From assembly GCA_003583745.1 (NCBI GenBank), contig QXPY01000018.1, positions 1-64,000 on the forward strand: a stretch of DNA of 64,000 bases. Reading direction: 5' to 3'. Made by a program: the position numbers and the translations under genes. The stretch is from Rhodocyclales bacterium GT-UBC. GTDB lineage: Bacteria; Pseudomonadota; Gammaproteobacteria; Burkholderiales; Rhodocyclaceae. The notes beneath the pieces were generated by a model. The model was not told the origin of the DNA and made no database searches. It saw only the letters and a list, made by a program, of their open reading frames with translations. The number at the start of each line of letters is the position of its first letter. The first letter of the stretch is position 1. Of this stretch, positions 45,395 to 54,717 are shown piece after piece.

Positions 45395-45952
45395 TTGGAA
45401 ACAACGCCGAAGCCGGTCGAGCCGGATTTGATGGCGTTGTTTCTCGGCTTTTCCTCGGTGGGGCTGTCCGGTTTCGGCGGTGTGCTGCCCTTTGCCCGGC
45501 GCATGCTGGTCGAAGAGCGGGGCTGGATGACGGCAGAGGAGTTCAATACACAACTCGGTCTGTGCCAGTTTTTGCCTGGACCCAACGTCGTCAATCTTTC
45601 GGTGGTGGTCGGCAAGCGCTATCAGGGCGTTGCCGGCGCCATCGTCGCGCCACTTGGCATGCTGGCCGGGCCATTCTTGATCGTTCTCCTGCTGGCCATG
45701 CTCTATGACCATTTCGGCAGTTTGCCGCTGGTCCAGGGCATGCTGCGCGGCGTTGCCGCAGCGGGATGCGGCCTGCTTTTTGCGATGGCCTGGCGGATGG
45801 GCAATTCGATCAAGAGCAAACGACTGTTTCTTCCCTTCTCCGCATTTACCGTGCTGGCGATCGCCTGGATGCGTTGGCCGATGCCTTATGTGATGGTAGT
45901 CGGCCTGGTTTTGTCGGGCGGACTGGCCTACTGGATGCTGGGGCGAAAGTGA
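45395..45952 (+). CDS. chromate transporter half-protein (CHR domain), first subunit
   Basis: A 185-residue single CHR domain with GFSSVGLSGFGGVLPFARRM and the motif QFLPGPNVVNLSVVVG, typical of short-chain chromate transporters (the N-type half). Two short CHR proteins of opposite topology act as a pair; some export chromate, others have unknown substrates. The start is a TTG at 45395 after GGAG with 8 bases spacing. Its stop overlaps the start of the second subunit. It follows hisD by 2 bases, which implies read-through from the his promoter. Confidence 0.88.
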   Translation: METTPKPVEPDLMALFLGFSSVGLSGFGGVLPFARRMLVEERGWMTAEEFNTQLGLCQFLPGPNVVNLSVVVGKRYQGVAGAIVAPLGMLAGPFLIVLLLAMLYDHFGSLPLVQGMLRGVAAAGCGLLFAMAWRMGNSIKSKRLFLPFSAFTVLAIAWMRWPMPYVMVVGLVLSGGLAYWMLGRK

Positions 45953-46470
45953 GCCTGGTCATCGATCTATTTCTTGAGTTTGTTTTGCTTTCGCTGGTTG
46001 CCTTCGGTGGGGCCACTGCGCTGCTGCCTGAAATGCATCGGGTTGTCGTCGAGCAGTATCACTGGTTGGACGATCAGACCTTTACTCATCTCTATGCTAT
46101 TGCGCAGGCGGCGCCGGGGCCGAATGTCCTCGTGGTTGCCTTGATCGGCTGGGAGGTGGGCGGTCTGCCGGGGGCTCTGGCGACGACCTTGGCCATGTGC
46201 TTGCCGATGAGTATTCTCATCTATCTGCTGATTGATCGCTGGGAGGGCTTTTCCGGTCAGCGCTGGCAAAAGGCGATCAGCCTCGGTGTTGCCCCTCTGG
46301 CTGTCGGTTTGATTTTTTCCGGTGCCACTTTGATCTCGTTGGCGGCCAGCTTTGGCTTGGTGGCTTGGGGTGTCGTCCTGGCGGTGATGGTGATCAATTT
46401 GCGTTCCGGACTTCATCCCCTTTGGTTGATCGCAGCGGGGGCCTTGCTCGGTCTGGGCGGCTGGCTCTGA
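45949..46470 (+). CDS. chromate transporter half-protein (CHR domain), second subunit
   Basis: A 173-residue CHR domain starting with GTG (overlap GTGA with the previous stop). Conserved motifs are LVAFGGATALLPEMHRVVV and AQAAPGPNVLVVALIG. It pairs with the first subunit. Six hydrophobic segments are seen. The prsT gene follows after a 124-base gap. Confidence 0.88.
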   Translation: MSLVIDLFLEFVLLSLVAFGGATALLPEMHRVVVEQYHWLDDQTFTHLYAIAQAAPGPNVLVVALIGWEVGGLPGALATTLAMCLPMSILIYLLIDRWEGFSGQRWQKAISLGVAPLAVGLIFSGATLISLAASFGLVAWGVVLAVMVINLRSGLHPLWLIAAGALLGLGGWL

Positions 46471-46483
46471 AGTGGACATCGGG

Positions 46484-46505
46484 TCGGAACGGGATCGTAT
46501 TCCGA
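46484..46505 (+). promoter_or_regulatory. TCGGAA/TTCCGA inverted repeat upstream of prsT
   Basis: TCGGAA, 10 bases, TTCCGA; a second, overlapping repeat CCGAA-N6-TTCGG follows immediately. The same hexamer arms occur in front of the PEP-CTERM protein gene (49407-49432) with a 14-base spacer. No sigma54 -24/-12 element was found in this gap. Confidence 0.35.
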
Positions 46506-46594
46506 ACCAATATTCGGGTAACGTTAGTTTTCTCACACGACTTTAATTGAATAGCATCTAGACTTTTGCAAGTCATGCTTATTAGGCGTTGAAA

Positions 46595-49393
46595 ATGTAC
46601 GCATCCCTCCAGACTGTCGTTGCGCTTGTCTTACTGATGGCGCTTTCAGGGGCAACGTGGGCTAATAATCCCAAAGCTGCGCGTTATTACGAAGATGCCC
46701 TGAAACGCTTCGAAGTGAAGGACATGCCAGGGGCGGTCATTCAACTCAAGAATGCCATCCAGCAAGATCGGACCATGTTGGCTGCCCAGGTTTTGCTGGG
46801 TAAGGCTTTGTTGGTCGAAGGCGATCCAATTGGTGCCGAGGTTGCTTTCGATGAAGCCCTGAATCAAGGTGTCGATCGCGGGGAGGTGATCCTTTTTCTT
46901 GGTCAGGCTTATCTGATGCAAGGGAAGTTCGATACCCTCGTTTCCAAGCTGAGTACGACCGGTCTTTCCGGCGGTTTGCGGCGCGATGTGCTATTGCTAC
47001 GGGCGAAAGCCTATGCCGAGCAAGGCAGTCTTGTGCAGGCTGAGGGAGCCTTGGACGAGGCGAAAAGTATCGATCCTCGCTCGGCGATTGTGCGCGCAGC
47101 CCAGGGGGGCTTGATGTTGCGTCAAGGGCGTTTGGCTGACGCGGCCCGATTTTCGGAAGAGGCTTGGGGATTGGGGCCGGATGAGGTCTCCGTCATCGAA
47201 TTGAAGGCCTCGATTCTGCATTTGAAGGGGGACGCGAAGGGGGCGCTAGCTGCCTATGATCGACTCGTTGCTTTGTATCCCCGCAACCTGGATGCGCGGG
47301 TTGCTCGTGTTGGCTTGTTGCTCGACTTGGGGCGGCAGGCCGATGCGGCAACCGAGGTCGATGAAATCCTGCGTATCTCCCCGAATGAGCCTCGTGGAAA
47401 CTACTTGCAGGCAGTATTGAGCTCACGGAAGGGCGATGAGGTCAAGGCAAGGGCGTCGCTCAAAAAAGTGGCCGATTTGTTGGGTCCCGTGCCGGCCTCC
47501 GTTCTGGCTGCCAATAAACAGATGATGCTGTTATTGCCTCTGGCACACCACGGGCTAGGTAACCTTGAGAAGTCTGAAGTCTATCTGGTCAACTATTTGC
47601 GCCGTTATCCGGGGGAGATCGGGGCCGCCAAATTGTTGGCGAGTATTTATTTGCAGCGCGGACAAAGCGCCAAAGTCATGAGCTTGCTTGAGCCATACAA
47701 GGCGCGCTATGCCTCGGATCCTCGTCTGCTTTCCCTGCTGGCGGCGGCCTATATGACCGAGCGACGTTATGCGCAGGCAAGTGCTTTGCTCGAAGAGTCG
47801 TTGAAACTTTCTGGTGATATGCCCGATATTCGTGCCGACCTGGGGTTGAGTTTGCTCGGCGATGGGCGTTCCGATGCGGGTATGGAGCAGTTGCAGCAGG
47901 CGTTTGCAAAGGACCCGACGCAAACCCGTGCCGGGATTGCGTTGGCTACATTGTTGCTGCGCAAAGGGCAGGCCGATAAGGCAAAGGGGGTCGCGGAGTC
48001 TCTGGCCAAGGCGCGTCCGGATGATGTCGTGGTCCTCAATCTGCTCGGTGGTATCAAGGGGGCATCGGGTGATCTGGTCGGTGCAGAGCAGGCCTATCAG
48101 CGCGTGCTTCAGCTCGAGCCCGGCCATCGGGCAGCAATGTTGAATATGGTTCGTACCGAAATCAGCTTGGGTAAGAGTGCTTCGGCGCGGAGTCGTTTGA
48201 CTTCTATGCTGCAGGCCGCCCCGAACAATACCGATCCAATGATTGAGTTGGCTGAACTGGAAATGAGTCTTGGCAATGAAGTCGAGGCAATCAGGTGGCT
48301 CGAGAAGGCTCGCTCTTATCCGTCCGGCGCGGTTCGGGCCGGGTTACAACTCATTGATATCTTTCTCAAACAGCGGAGTTTCGATAAAGCCTTGGCTGTT
48401 GCCAAGGATGTGCAGCTTAAGGATGGGGGGAGTCTCGGCTCCCTGGGCGCCTTGGCGCGAGTTCAATTAGCGATGGGAGCCAAGCAGGAGGCGCGCAAGA
48501 CGCTCGGCGATATGGCTCGATTGGCCAACTTTGATCCCGATGCACAGGTGTCGATTGCGGGCTTGCAACGCGCCGCCGGGAATGACCAGGGCGCTCGATA
48601 CAGCTTGGAAAAAGCGCTAAACGGGGCCCCCGGGAATGTTCCCGCGCAGGTCATGCTGATCGAAATCGAAATTGCCCAGCGGGAGTTCGAGAAAGCTGAA
48701 TCGAAAATCAAGGCTTTGTCACAACAGTCTGGAAACTCGGTTGTTGCTGCACGGTTAACGGGTGATCTGCAATTGGCGCGTGGGCAGTATGTGGCGGCGG
48801 CTTCAACGTACCGTGCTCTGCTTGGCAAGAAGGGCGCAGACGGGGTTGTGCTCCAGTATTTTCGTGCCAGCGAGTTGGCCGGAGGCCGTCAGCAGGGGAT
48901 TCGGGGATTGGAGGAGTGGGTCAAGTCCCATCCGAACGATTTGCTTGTCGCGCGTGTTCTTGGTGATGCTTATCTCGGCGGAGGGGACTTGGCGGGAGCG
49001 CGTCGAGTCTACGAGAGGCTATTGAAGGTTAAATCCGACGATGCACATCTCCTGAACAATCAAGCACAGGTGTTGTTGCGCCAGGGGGATAAGGCAGCTC
49101 TGGGTTTTGCCGAAAAGGCTTATCAACTGTCGGGGCGTGATCCGGCGGTCATTGATACCTTGGGGACGGTGTTGGTATCTCAAGGGCAGTATGAGCGTGG
49201 ATTGGGTTTGCTCCGCGATGCTAGATTGCGCGATCCGGAAAATCGCGAAATTCGATATCACCTTGCAGTCGCCTTGATGAAGAGTGGCCGGCTTGCGGAG
49301 GCCAAGGAAGAATTGGCTCATGCATTAAAGGGGGGCGCCAACTTTGAGGGGGTGGCGGAGGCAAAGAAGTTGTTTGCTGAATTGGGCCGGTAA
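46595..49393 (+). CDS. prsT: PEP-CTERM system TPR-repeat protein PrsT
   Basis: A 932-residue exported protein made almost wholly of tetratricopeptide repeats. The N-terminal part, from NNPKAARYYEDALKRFEVKD on, is the characteristic PrsT start, with further matches such as LLGKALLVEGDPIGAEVAF. PrsT accompanies exosortase/EPS systems and is thought to act in the periplasm in sorting or export of PEP-CTERM proteins and polysaccharide. A signal peptide ends at SGATWA-NN; no cysteine occurs anywhere in the protein, so it is not a lipoprotein, unlike the family description. The ATG at 46595 is preferred to a TTG two codons earlier. No exosortase is in the window. Confidence 0.93.
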   Translation: MYASLQTVVALVLLMALSGATWANNPKAARYYEDALKRFEVKDMPGAVIQLKNAIQQDRTMLAAQVLLGKALLVEGDPIGAEVAFDEALNQGVDRGEVILFLGQAYLMQGKFDTLVSKLSTTGLSGGLRRDVLLLRAKAYAEQGSLVQAEGALDEAKSIDPRSAIVRAAQGGLMLRQGRLADAARFSEEAWGLGPDEVSVIELKASILHLKGDAKGALAAYDRLVALYPRNLDARVARVGLLLDLGRQADAATEVDEILRISPNEPRGNYLQAVLSSRKGDEVKARASLKKVADLLGPVPASVLAANKQMMLLLPLAHHGLGNLEKSEVYLVNYLRRYPGEIGAAKLLASIYLQRGQSAKVMSLLEPYKARYASDPRLLSLLAAAYMTERRYAQASALLEESLKLSGDMPDIRADLGLSLLGDGRSDAGMEQLQQAFAKDPTQTRAGIALATLLLRKGQADKAKGVAESLAKARPDDVVVLNLLGGIKGASGDLVGAEQAYQRVLQLEPGHRAAMLNMVRTEISLGKSASARSRLTSMLQAAPNNTDPMIELAELEMSLGNEVEAIRWLEKARSYPSGAVRAGLQLIDIFLKQRSFDKALAVAKDVQLKDGGSLGSLGALARVQLAMGAKQEARKTLGDMARLANFDPDAQVSIAGLQRAAGNDQGARYSLEKALNGAPGNVPAQVMLIEIEIAQREFEKAESKIKALSQQSGNSVVAARLTGDLQLARGQYVAAASTYRALLGKKGADGVVLQYFRASELAGGRQQGIRGLEEWVKSHPNDLLVARVLGDAYLGGGDLAGARRVYERLLKVKSDDAHLLNNQAQVLLRQGDKAALGFAEKAYQLSGRDPAVIDTLGTVLVSQGQYERGLGLLRDARLRDPENREIRYHLAVALMKSGRLAEAKEELAHALKGGANFEGVAEAKKLFAELGR

Positions 49394-49406
49394 CTCGGCC
49401 AATGTG

Positions 49407-49432
49407 TCGGAATATTTTGCATTGATTTCCGA
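49407..49432 (+). promoter_or_regulatory. candidate regulator-binding region upstream of the PEP-CTERM gene
   Basis: TCGGAA, 14 bases, TTCCGA forms an inverted repeat; it overlaps TGTCGGAATATTTTGCA (49405-49421), a candidate PEP-CTERM box. The centre is about 90 bases upstream of the expected sigma54 start, a normal distance for an enhancer-binding protein such as PrsR. Confidence 0.4.
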
Positions 49433-49482
49433 TTGTTGATGGCTTGTTTTTTAAGTTGTTGATTTTAATTTGTAAATTATTC

Positions 49483-49498
49483 TGGTATGGCGTTTGCT
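49483..49498 (+). promoter_or_regulatory. sigma54 (-24/-12) promoter of the PEP-CTERM protein gene
   Basis: TGGTATGGCGTTTGCT matches TGGCACGNNNNTTGCW at all positions except two, with correct spacing. The predicted start near 49510 gives a 26-base leader with a GCGGGG site. PEP-CTERM genes in several betaproteobacteria are RpoN/PrsR dependent. Confidence 0.75.
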
Positions 49499-49535
49499 TT
49501 ATCAAGTCAAATAATTGCCATTGATTGCGGGGTTA

Positions 49536-50351
49536 ATGATGAAATCCATTCTTTCTACTTCAGCTGCAGCACTTGGGCTTGCCATGTTCACCTGGGCCGG
49601 TGCAAGTATGGCCACGACGACAACCGTGCTGGATAACGTATCGAATGGTGCGCTGACCGTAACCGGCTATACCGATACGGGGTCTGGCGGTTCATTGGTG
49701 GCCCTGGGTGAAAATGTCAGCAATGGTTGTTCGGACAGTAATACGGCGTCCAATTGCGTGCCGCAACTGAAATGGTATTCGGGAGGCTATGGTATTTCGA
49801 GCAATGCTACCGATACTGGCGCGCCTGCTCATGCGACTGACAATGTTGGTAACAAAGAATCACTGTTGATCAATTTTGGTACCAATACCAAGCTTGAGGC
49901 TGTCAATATTGGTTACAGGTCGGGGGATTCGGATATCACGGTGCTTGCTTGGGCTGGATCGGGGGCGCCAATTGCCTCGACGACGACCTATGGTGGTTCT
50001 GTTAACGGTTTGATTGCCAGAGGATGGGTTTTGGTTGGCAACTACGCAGATGTGGTGGCCAATGCGGCTCAGGCGGTAAACGCGGCCGGTGTCTCGTCCA
50101 GTTACTGGTTGGTCATGGCTTACAACAGCGTATTTGGCACGGTTAATTCAGGCAACAAAGGGACGGGAGTCGATCTTGATGGTGGCGATGATTATGTGAA
50201 GTTCTATTCGGTTGCCTATTCGACCACTTCGCCGAGCACTGGTCGTGTCTCCGAGCCCGCCACCATCTTGATGTTCGGAACTGCTGTGTTCGGACTGATT
50301 GGTTGGCGTTCCCGTAAGCAAGGCAAGCGGCCAGGTAACTTCGCAGTCTAG
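49536..50351 (+). CDS. PEP-CTERM (exosortase-sorted) surface protein
   Basis: A 271-residue secreted protein with a signal peptide (cleavage near GASMA-TT) and a C-terminal sorting signal: SEPATILMF followed by a hydrophobic helix (GTAVFGLIGW) and a basic cluster RSRKQGKR. The usual PEP tripeptide is SEP here, and ten residues follow the basic cluster, a longer tail than normal. The mature part is rich in Asn, Gly, Ser and Thr and has no domain I recognise. Such proteins are cleaved by exosortase and reach the cell surface or EPS matrix, with a role in floc formation in Zoogloea. ATGs at 49536 and 49539 are both usable. It is monocistronic. Confidence 0.88.
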   Translation: MMKSILSTSAAALGLAMFTWAGASMATTTTVLDNVSNGALTVTGYTDTGSGGSLVALGENVSNGCSDSNTASNCVPQLKWYSGGYGISSNATDTGAPAHATDNVGNKESLLINFGTNTKLEAVNIGYRSGDSDITVLAWAGSGAPIASTTTYGGSVNGLIARGWVLVGNYADVVANAAQAVNAAGVSSSYWLVMAYNSVFGTVNSGNKGTGVDLDGGDDYVKFYSVAYSTTSPSTGRVSEPATILMFGTAVFGLIGWRSRKQGKRPGNFAV

Positions 50352-50369
50352 TAGCTTGGCCTTGCTAGT

Positions 50370-50399
50370 CGACAAACCCGCCTTTTGGCGGGTTTGTCG
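50370..50399. terminator. bidirectional hairpin terminator
   Basis: CGACAAACCCGCC-TTTT-GGCGGGTTTGTCG: a perfect 13-base stem between the converging PEP-CTERM and hisC genes. No long T-run follows, but the stem itself is very stable. Confidence 0.8.
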
Positions 50400-50402
50400 C
50401 TT

Positions 50403-51473
50403 CTAATGCAGGATGTCTCTGAGTGCTTCGACAAGTGCGGTGCATTCTGCGTCGGTACCAACGGTGATTCGCAGGAACTGATCAATCCGTGGTGATTTGA
50501 AGTGCCGCACGATAATGTTGCGTTCGCGCAACTTGTTGGCCAGGGTTGATGCTTCGCTTTGGGGGTGTTGCACAAAGATAAAGTTGGCTGCTGAAGGCAA
50601 GACCTTGAAGCCGAGCGTGCGCAAGTTCTCGGTCAGTTGTGTCCGGCTCGCGATAACGGCTTGGCGGGTCGTTTCAAAGTGTGCTTCGTCTTCTATTGCC
50701 GCAATGGCTCCGACTATCGCCAGGCGGTCCAGAGGATAAGAATTGAAGCTGTTCTTGACGCGTTCCAGGGCTTCGATCAAGTCTGGGTGGCCGACCGCGA
50801 ACCCGACTCGCAAGCCGGCCAAAGAGCGCGACTTCGAAAGTGTGTGGACGACCAGCAGGTTATCGTAGCGATTTACCAGGCCGATTGCTGTTTCCCCGCC
50901 GAAATCTACGTAGGCCTCGTCCACAACAACGACGGAGTCCGGATTGCCTTGCAGGATTTGTTCGATGGCGGCGAGTGGCAGCAGGCGACCGGTCGGCGCA
51001 TTCGGGTTGGGGAAAATGATGCCGCCATTGGGACGGTCGCAATAATCCTTCGGCTTGATCGTGAAGTCGTCGTCAAGTGGAATGGTTTGGTGGGCTACGT
51101 TGTAGAGGCCGCAGTAAACCGGGTAGAAGCTATAGGTGATATCCGGGAAAAGGATCGGGGCGTCGTGCTTGAGCAGTGCCATGAAAACATGGGCCAGCAC
51201 TTCGTCCGAGCCGTTGCCGACGAAAACCTGCTGGGCAGTGATGTCATGCAGCTTGGCGATGGTGTTCTTGAGCAGGTCGGCGTTGGGGTCGGGGTAGAGG
51301 CGCAGTTGAGCCGCGTCGTTTCCGAGTTCGGCCTGGATGGCTGTCAAGACCCGTGGTGAAGGCGGGTAGGGGTTCTCGTTGGTGTTGAGCTTGATCAGAT
51401 TGGTGATCTTGGGCTGTTCGCCCGGCACGTAGGGGGTAAGGTCACGGACGACCTGGCTCCAGAAGCGACTCAT
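50403..51473 (-). CDS. hisC: histidinol-phosphate aminotransferase HisC
   Basis: A 356-residue PLP enzyme (E. coli: 356). [12 protein letters not shown] is the family start, Lys214 in [15 protein letters not shown] binds PLP, and [11 protein letters not shown] contains the conserved aspartate and tyrosine. It converts imidazole-acetol phosphate to histidinol phosphate. It lies on the minus strand, opposite to the other his genes, and is divergent from hisB with a 79-base gap. So it needs its own promoter, unlike the usual colinear hisGDC order. Confidence 0.95.
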   Translation of the reverse strand: MSRFWSQVVRDLTPYVPGEQPKITNLIKLNTNENPYPPSPRVLTAIQAELGNDAAQLRLYPDPNADLLKNTIAKLHDITAQQVFVGNGSDEVLAHVFMALLKHDAPILFPDITYSFYPVYCGLYNVAHQTIPLDDDFTIKPKDYCDRPNGGIIFPNPNAPTGRLLPLAAIEQILQGNPDSVVVVDEAYVDFGGETAIGLVNRYDNLLVVHTLSKSRSLAGLRVGFAVGHPDLIEALERVKNSFNSYPLDRLAIVGAIAAIEDEAHFETTRQAVIASRTQLTENLRTLGFKVLPSAANFIFVQHPQSEASTLANKLRERNIIVRHFKSPRIDQFLRITVGTDAECTALVEALRDILH

Positions 51474-51552
51474 GAGTATTCACGGAAGGCGTAAAAGTAG
51501 GCTGAAATGGTATCATGGCCCTCCGATCAAAAGCCTTTTGCAGCCTTCACCC

Positions 51553-52140
51553 ATGCGGCAAGCCGAAATTACTCGCAACACGCTGGAGACGCAGATTACC
51601 GTGCGTCTCGATCTCGACGGTTCCGGTCAGGGCAAGTTTGCCACCGGCGTTCCTTTTCTCGATCACATGCTCGATCAGATCGCCCGTCATGGCCTGATCG
51701 ATATCGAGATTCAGGCGAACGGCGATCTGCACATCGATGCGCATCACACCGTCGAAGATATCGGCATCACCTTCGGACAGGCCCTGGCCAAGGCATGGGG
51801 GGACAAGAAAGGGCTGACCCGTTACGGCCACAGCTATGTACCGCTCGACGAAGCGCTGTCACGCGTGGTGATCGATCTTTCTGGTCGTCCTGGCTTGGAA
51901 TACAACGTCGAATATACCCGGGCGATGATTGGCCAGTTCGATGTCGATCTGATCAGCGAATTTTTCCATGGTCTGGTCAATCATGCAGGCATGACCTTGC
52001 ATATCGATAATCTGCGCGGCAAGAATGCCCATCATCAGGCTGAAACCATTTTCAAGGCATTTGGCCGTGCGCTGCGCATGGCTGTGACGGCCGATCCGCG
52101 GATGGCCGGCGCCATGCCATCGACCAAGGGTTCGCTGTAA
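51553..52140 (+). CDS. hisB: imidazoleglycerol-phosphate dehydratase HisB
   Basis: A 195-residue monofunctional IGPD (E. coli has a bifunctional HisB). The manganese ligands lie in [23 protein letters not shown] and [15 protein letters not shown]. The ATG at 51553 is chosen because it gives the [10 protein letters not shown] start of this family; the frame is open up to 51472. Its stop overlaps the hisH start by one base (TAATG). It begins the second part of the his operon. Confidence 0.95.
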   Translation: MRQAEITRNTLETQITVRLDLDGSGQGKFATGVPFLDHMLDQIARHGLIDIEIQANGDLHIDAHHTVEDIGITFGQALAKAWGDKKGLTRYGHSYVPLDEALSRVVIDLSGRPGLEYNVEYTRAMIGQFDVDLISEFFHGLVNHAGMTLHIDNLRGKNAHHQAETIFKAFGRALRMAVTADPRMAGAMPSTKGSL

Positions 52141-52784
52141 TGGCCGGGGGCAAGACAATTGCCGTGATCGATTACGGCATGGGCAACCTGCGTTCGGTAG
52201 CAAAAGCGCTCGAACATGTGGCCGGGGATAATCAGGTTGTCGTGACGGCCGACCCGGCCGTGGTCGCTGCCGCTGAGCGAGTGGTGTTCCCGGGGCAGGG
52301 GGCGATGCCTGATTGCATGTGTGAGCTCGATGCGAGGGGGTTACGTCCGGCTGTGCTGGCTGCCGCCAAGGACAAGCCGTTTCTCGGGATTTGCATTGGC
52401 CTGCAGATGCTTTTTGAGCATAGCGAAGAGGGCAATGTCGCCGGTCTCGGTGTTTTTGCCGGTGATGTGAAGCGTTTCCCGGACGAGAAAATGATCGGTG
52501 CCGACGGCTTGCGCCTCAAGGTGCCGCATATGGGCTGGAACGAGGTCGATCAAAAGGCGCACGCATTGTGGGCGAATATCGCCAATACAGCCCGTTTCTA
52601 TTTTGTACATAGCTACTGCGTGCAGCCTGCCGAATCCGCCTTGGTCAAGGCAACGACGACGTATGGCGTGCCCTTTACCTGTGCGGTGGGCCGGGATAAT
52701 ATCTTCGCGGTCCAGTTTCACCCCGAGAAAAGCGCTCGCGACGGTTTGCAGCTGCTGAAGAATTTTGTTGAATGGCGTCCCTGA
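52140..52784 (+). CDS. hisH: imidazole glycerol phosphate synthase glutaminase HisH
   Basis: A 214-residue class I glutamine amidotransferase: catalytic Cys in FLGICIGLQMLF, His and Glu in VQFHPEKS. It provides ammonia to HisF. Starts in the overlap TAATG with hisB. A 36-base gap follows before hisA. Confidence 0.95.
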   Translation: MAGGKTIAVIDYGMGNLRSVAKALEHVAGDNQVVVTADPAVVAAAERVVFPGQGAMPDCMCELDARGLRPAVLAAAKDKPFLGICIGLQMLFEHSEEGNVAGLGVFAGDVKRFPDEKMIGADGLRLKVPHMGWNEVDQKAHALWANIANTARFYFVHSYCVQPAESALVKATTTYGVPFTCAVGRDNIFAVQFHPEKSARDGLQLLKNFVEWRP

Positions 52785-52820
52785 ACGGGATCTGTCGAGT
52801 TTCCTTTTTTCTGATATCCC

Positions 52821-53561
52821 ATGCTGATTATTCCCGCCATTGATCTCAAGGACGGACAGTGCGTCCGTCTCAAACAAGGCCTGATGGAACAGGCAACCGT
52901 GTTTTCCGATAGTCCGGCAGACATGGCGCGTCATTGGGTCGAACAGGGCGCCCGTCGCCTGCATCTGGTCGACCTGAATGGAGCGTTTGCCGGCAAGCCG
53001 AAGAATGCTGCGGCGATTCGCGCCATTCTAGACGTGGTCGGCGACGACATTCCGGTTCAGCTTGGTGGTGGCATTCGTGATCTCGACACCATCGAAGCCT
53101 GTCTGGACGGCGGTTTGTCCTATGTCATCATTGGTACGGCTGCGGTCAAGAACCCCGGCTTCCTGCACGATGCCTGCGTGGCTTTTCCCGGGCACATCAT
53201 CGTTGGCCTGGATGCCAAGGATGGCAAGGTGGCGACCGATGGTTGGTCCAAGCTGACCGGGCACGACGTGGTCGATCTGGCCAAGAAATACGAAGATTAT
53301 GGTGTCGAATCGATCATCTACACCGATATTGGTCGCGACGGCATGCTTTCCGGGTTGAATATCGAAGCAACTGTTCGCTTGGCCCAGGCCCTGACCATTC
53401 CGGTGATCGCCTCGGGTGGCTTGTCCAATCTGGACGATATCAAAGCGCTGTGTGCCGTCGAGGGCGAGGGCGTGGTGGGTACCATTGCCGGGCGTGCCGT
53501 TTACGACGGTTCGCTCGATTTCGCTGCTGCCCAGAAGCTGGCTGACGAGCTGGGCGCCTGA
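52821..53561 (+). CDS. hisA: ProFAR isomerase HisA
   Basis: A 246-residue (beta-alpha)8 barrel. Asp8 in [17 protein letters not shown] and the aspartate in [14 protein letters not shown] are the catalytic pair; [15 protein letters not shown] segment is present as [16 protein letters not shown]. It opens the ProFAR aminoaldose ring (Amadori rearrangement). It shares its last base with the hisF start (TGATG). Confidence 0.95.
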   Translation: MLIIPAIDLKDGQCVRLKQGLMEQATVFSDSPADMARHWVEQGARRLHLVDLNGAFAGKPKNAAAIRAILDVVGDDIPVQLGGGIRDLDTIEACLDGGLSYVIIGTAAVKNPGFLHDACVAFPGHIIVGLDAKDGKVATDGWSKLTGHDVVDLAKKYEDYGVESIIYTDIGRDGMLSGLNIEATVRLAQALTIPVIASGGLSNLDDIKALCAVEGEGVVGTIAGRAVYDGSLDFAAAQKLADELGA

Positions 53562-54319
53562 TGCTCGCCAAACGAATCATTCCTTGTCTTGATGTCACCG
53601 CCGGGCGGGTCGTCAAGGGGACCAATTTCGTCGATCTGCGCGATGCCGGCGACCCGATCGAGATTGCCCGCCGTTACGACGAGCAGGGGGCCGATGAGGT
53701 CACCTTTCTCGATATCACGGCCTCATCGGATCAGCGCGACATCATTCTGCACATCATCGAAGCCTGTGCCGAACAGGTGTTCATTCCGCTGACCGTCGGC
53801 GGTGGCGTGCGCAAGGTCGAGGATGTCCGTCGCCTGCTTAATGCCGGCGCGGACAAGGTGTCGATGAATACGGCTGCCGTGCAGAACCCCGATCTGGTTT
53901 TCGATGCGTCGAGCAAGGTCGGTTCGCAATGCATCGTCGTGGCAATCGATGCCAAGCAGGTTGCTCCTGGTAAATGGCATGTCTTCACCCACGGTGGACG
54001 CAACGATACCGGCATGGAAGCGGTAGAGTGGGCCAAGCGGGTCGAAGCCCTTGGTGCCGGTGAAATTTTGCTTACCAGCATGGATCGTGACGGTACCAAG
54101 AACGGTTTTGACCTGGCCTTGACGCGGGCCGTATCCGATGCGATCAAGATTCCGGTCATCGCTTCCGGCGGTGTCGGCACTCTTCAGCATCTGGCGGATG
54201 GCGTCACCCAAGGTCGGGCTGACGCAGTGCTGGCTGCCTCGATCTTCCACTTTGGCGAATACTCCGTGCGCCAGGCCAAGGAATACATGGCGGCACGGGG
54301 CATAGAAGTCCGGCTGTGA
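53561..54319 (+). CDS. hisF: imidazole glycerol phosphate synthase cyclase HisF
   Basis: A 252-residue (beta-alpha)8 barrel, paralogous to HisA. Catalytic Asp11 in [14 protein letters not shown] and a second aspartate in AIDAKQV are present. With HisH it forms imidazole glycerol phosphate and AICAR. The stop overlaps hisI (GTGA). Confidence 0.96.
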   Translation: MLAKRIIPCLDVTAGRVVKGTNFVDLRDAGDPIEIARRYDEQGADEVTFLDITASSDQRDIILHIIEACAEQVFIPLTVGGGVRKVEDVRRLLNAGADKVSMNTAAVQNPDLVFDASSKVGSQCIVVAIDAKQVAPGKWHVFTHGGRNDTGMEAVEWAKRVEALGAGEILLTSMDRDGTKNGFDLALTRAVSDAIKIPVIASGGVGTLQHLADGVTQGRADAVLAASIFHFGEYSVRQAKEYMAARGIEVRL

Positions 54320-54717
54320 GCGATCTCGACAACGCATTGCCCTGGCTGGAAGCCCTGAAATGGGACGCCGACGGGATGATTCCGGCGATCGCTCAAGATG
54401 CGCAAGGGCGTGTCGTAATGTTTGCCTTCATGAATCGCGAGTCGCTCCAGGAGACGGTGAAATCCGGCAACGCGGTATACTGGTCGCGTTCGCGCCAACG
54501 TCTCTGGCGCAAGGGTGAGGAGTCGGGGCACTTCCAGAAAGTGAAATCGATCCGTACAGACTGCGACGGTGATGTGTTGCTGCTCGCCATTGAACAGGTG
54601 GGGGGCATTGCCTGTCATACAGGGCGCGAAAGCTGTTTTTTCAATGAATTGCAGGGGGAGCGCTGGGTTCCCGCTGATCCGGTTTTGAAAGACCCTAAGG
54701 AAATCTACGCAAAATGA
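54316..54717 (+). CDS. hisI: phosphoribosyl-AMP cyclohydrolase HisI
   Basis: A 133-residue cyclohydrolase separate from HisE (E. coli has a fusion). Metal-binding motifs are DCDGD and [10 protein letters not shown]. It begins with a GTG overlapping the hisF stop; the stop overlaps hisE by 4 bases (ATGA). Confidence 0.95.
   Translation: MSDLDNALPWLEALKWDADGMIPAIAQDAQGRVVMFAFMNRESLQETVKSGNAVYWSRSRQRLWRKGEESGHFQKVKSIRTDCDGDVLLLAIEQVGGIACHTGRESCFFNELQGERWVPADPVLKDPKEIYAK

Noticed and set aside
46506..46594. A sigma54 promoter directly upstream of prsT
   Set aside because: No TGG(C) with a TTGC at the required spacing was found in the gap, so prsT is not assigned one despite its functional link to PEP-CTERM genes.
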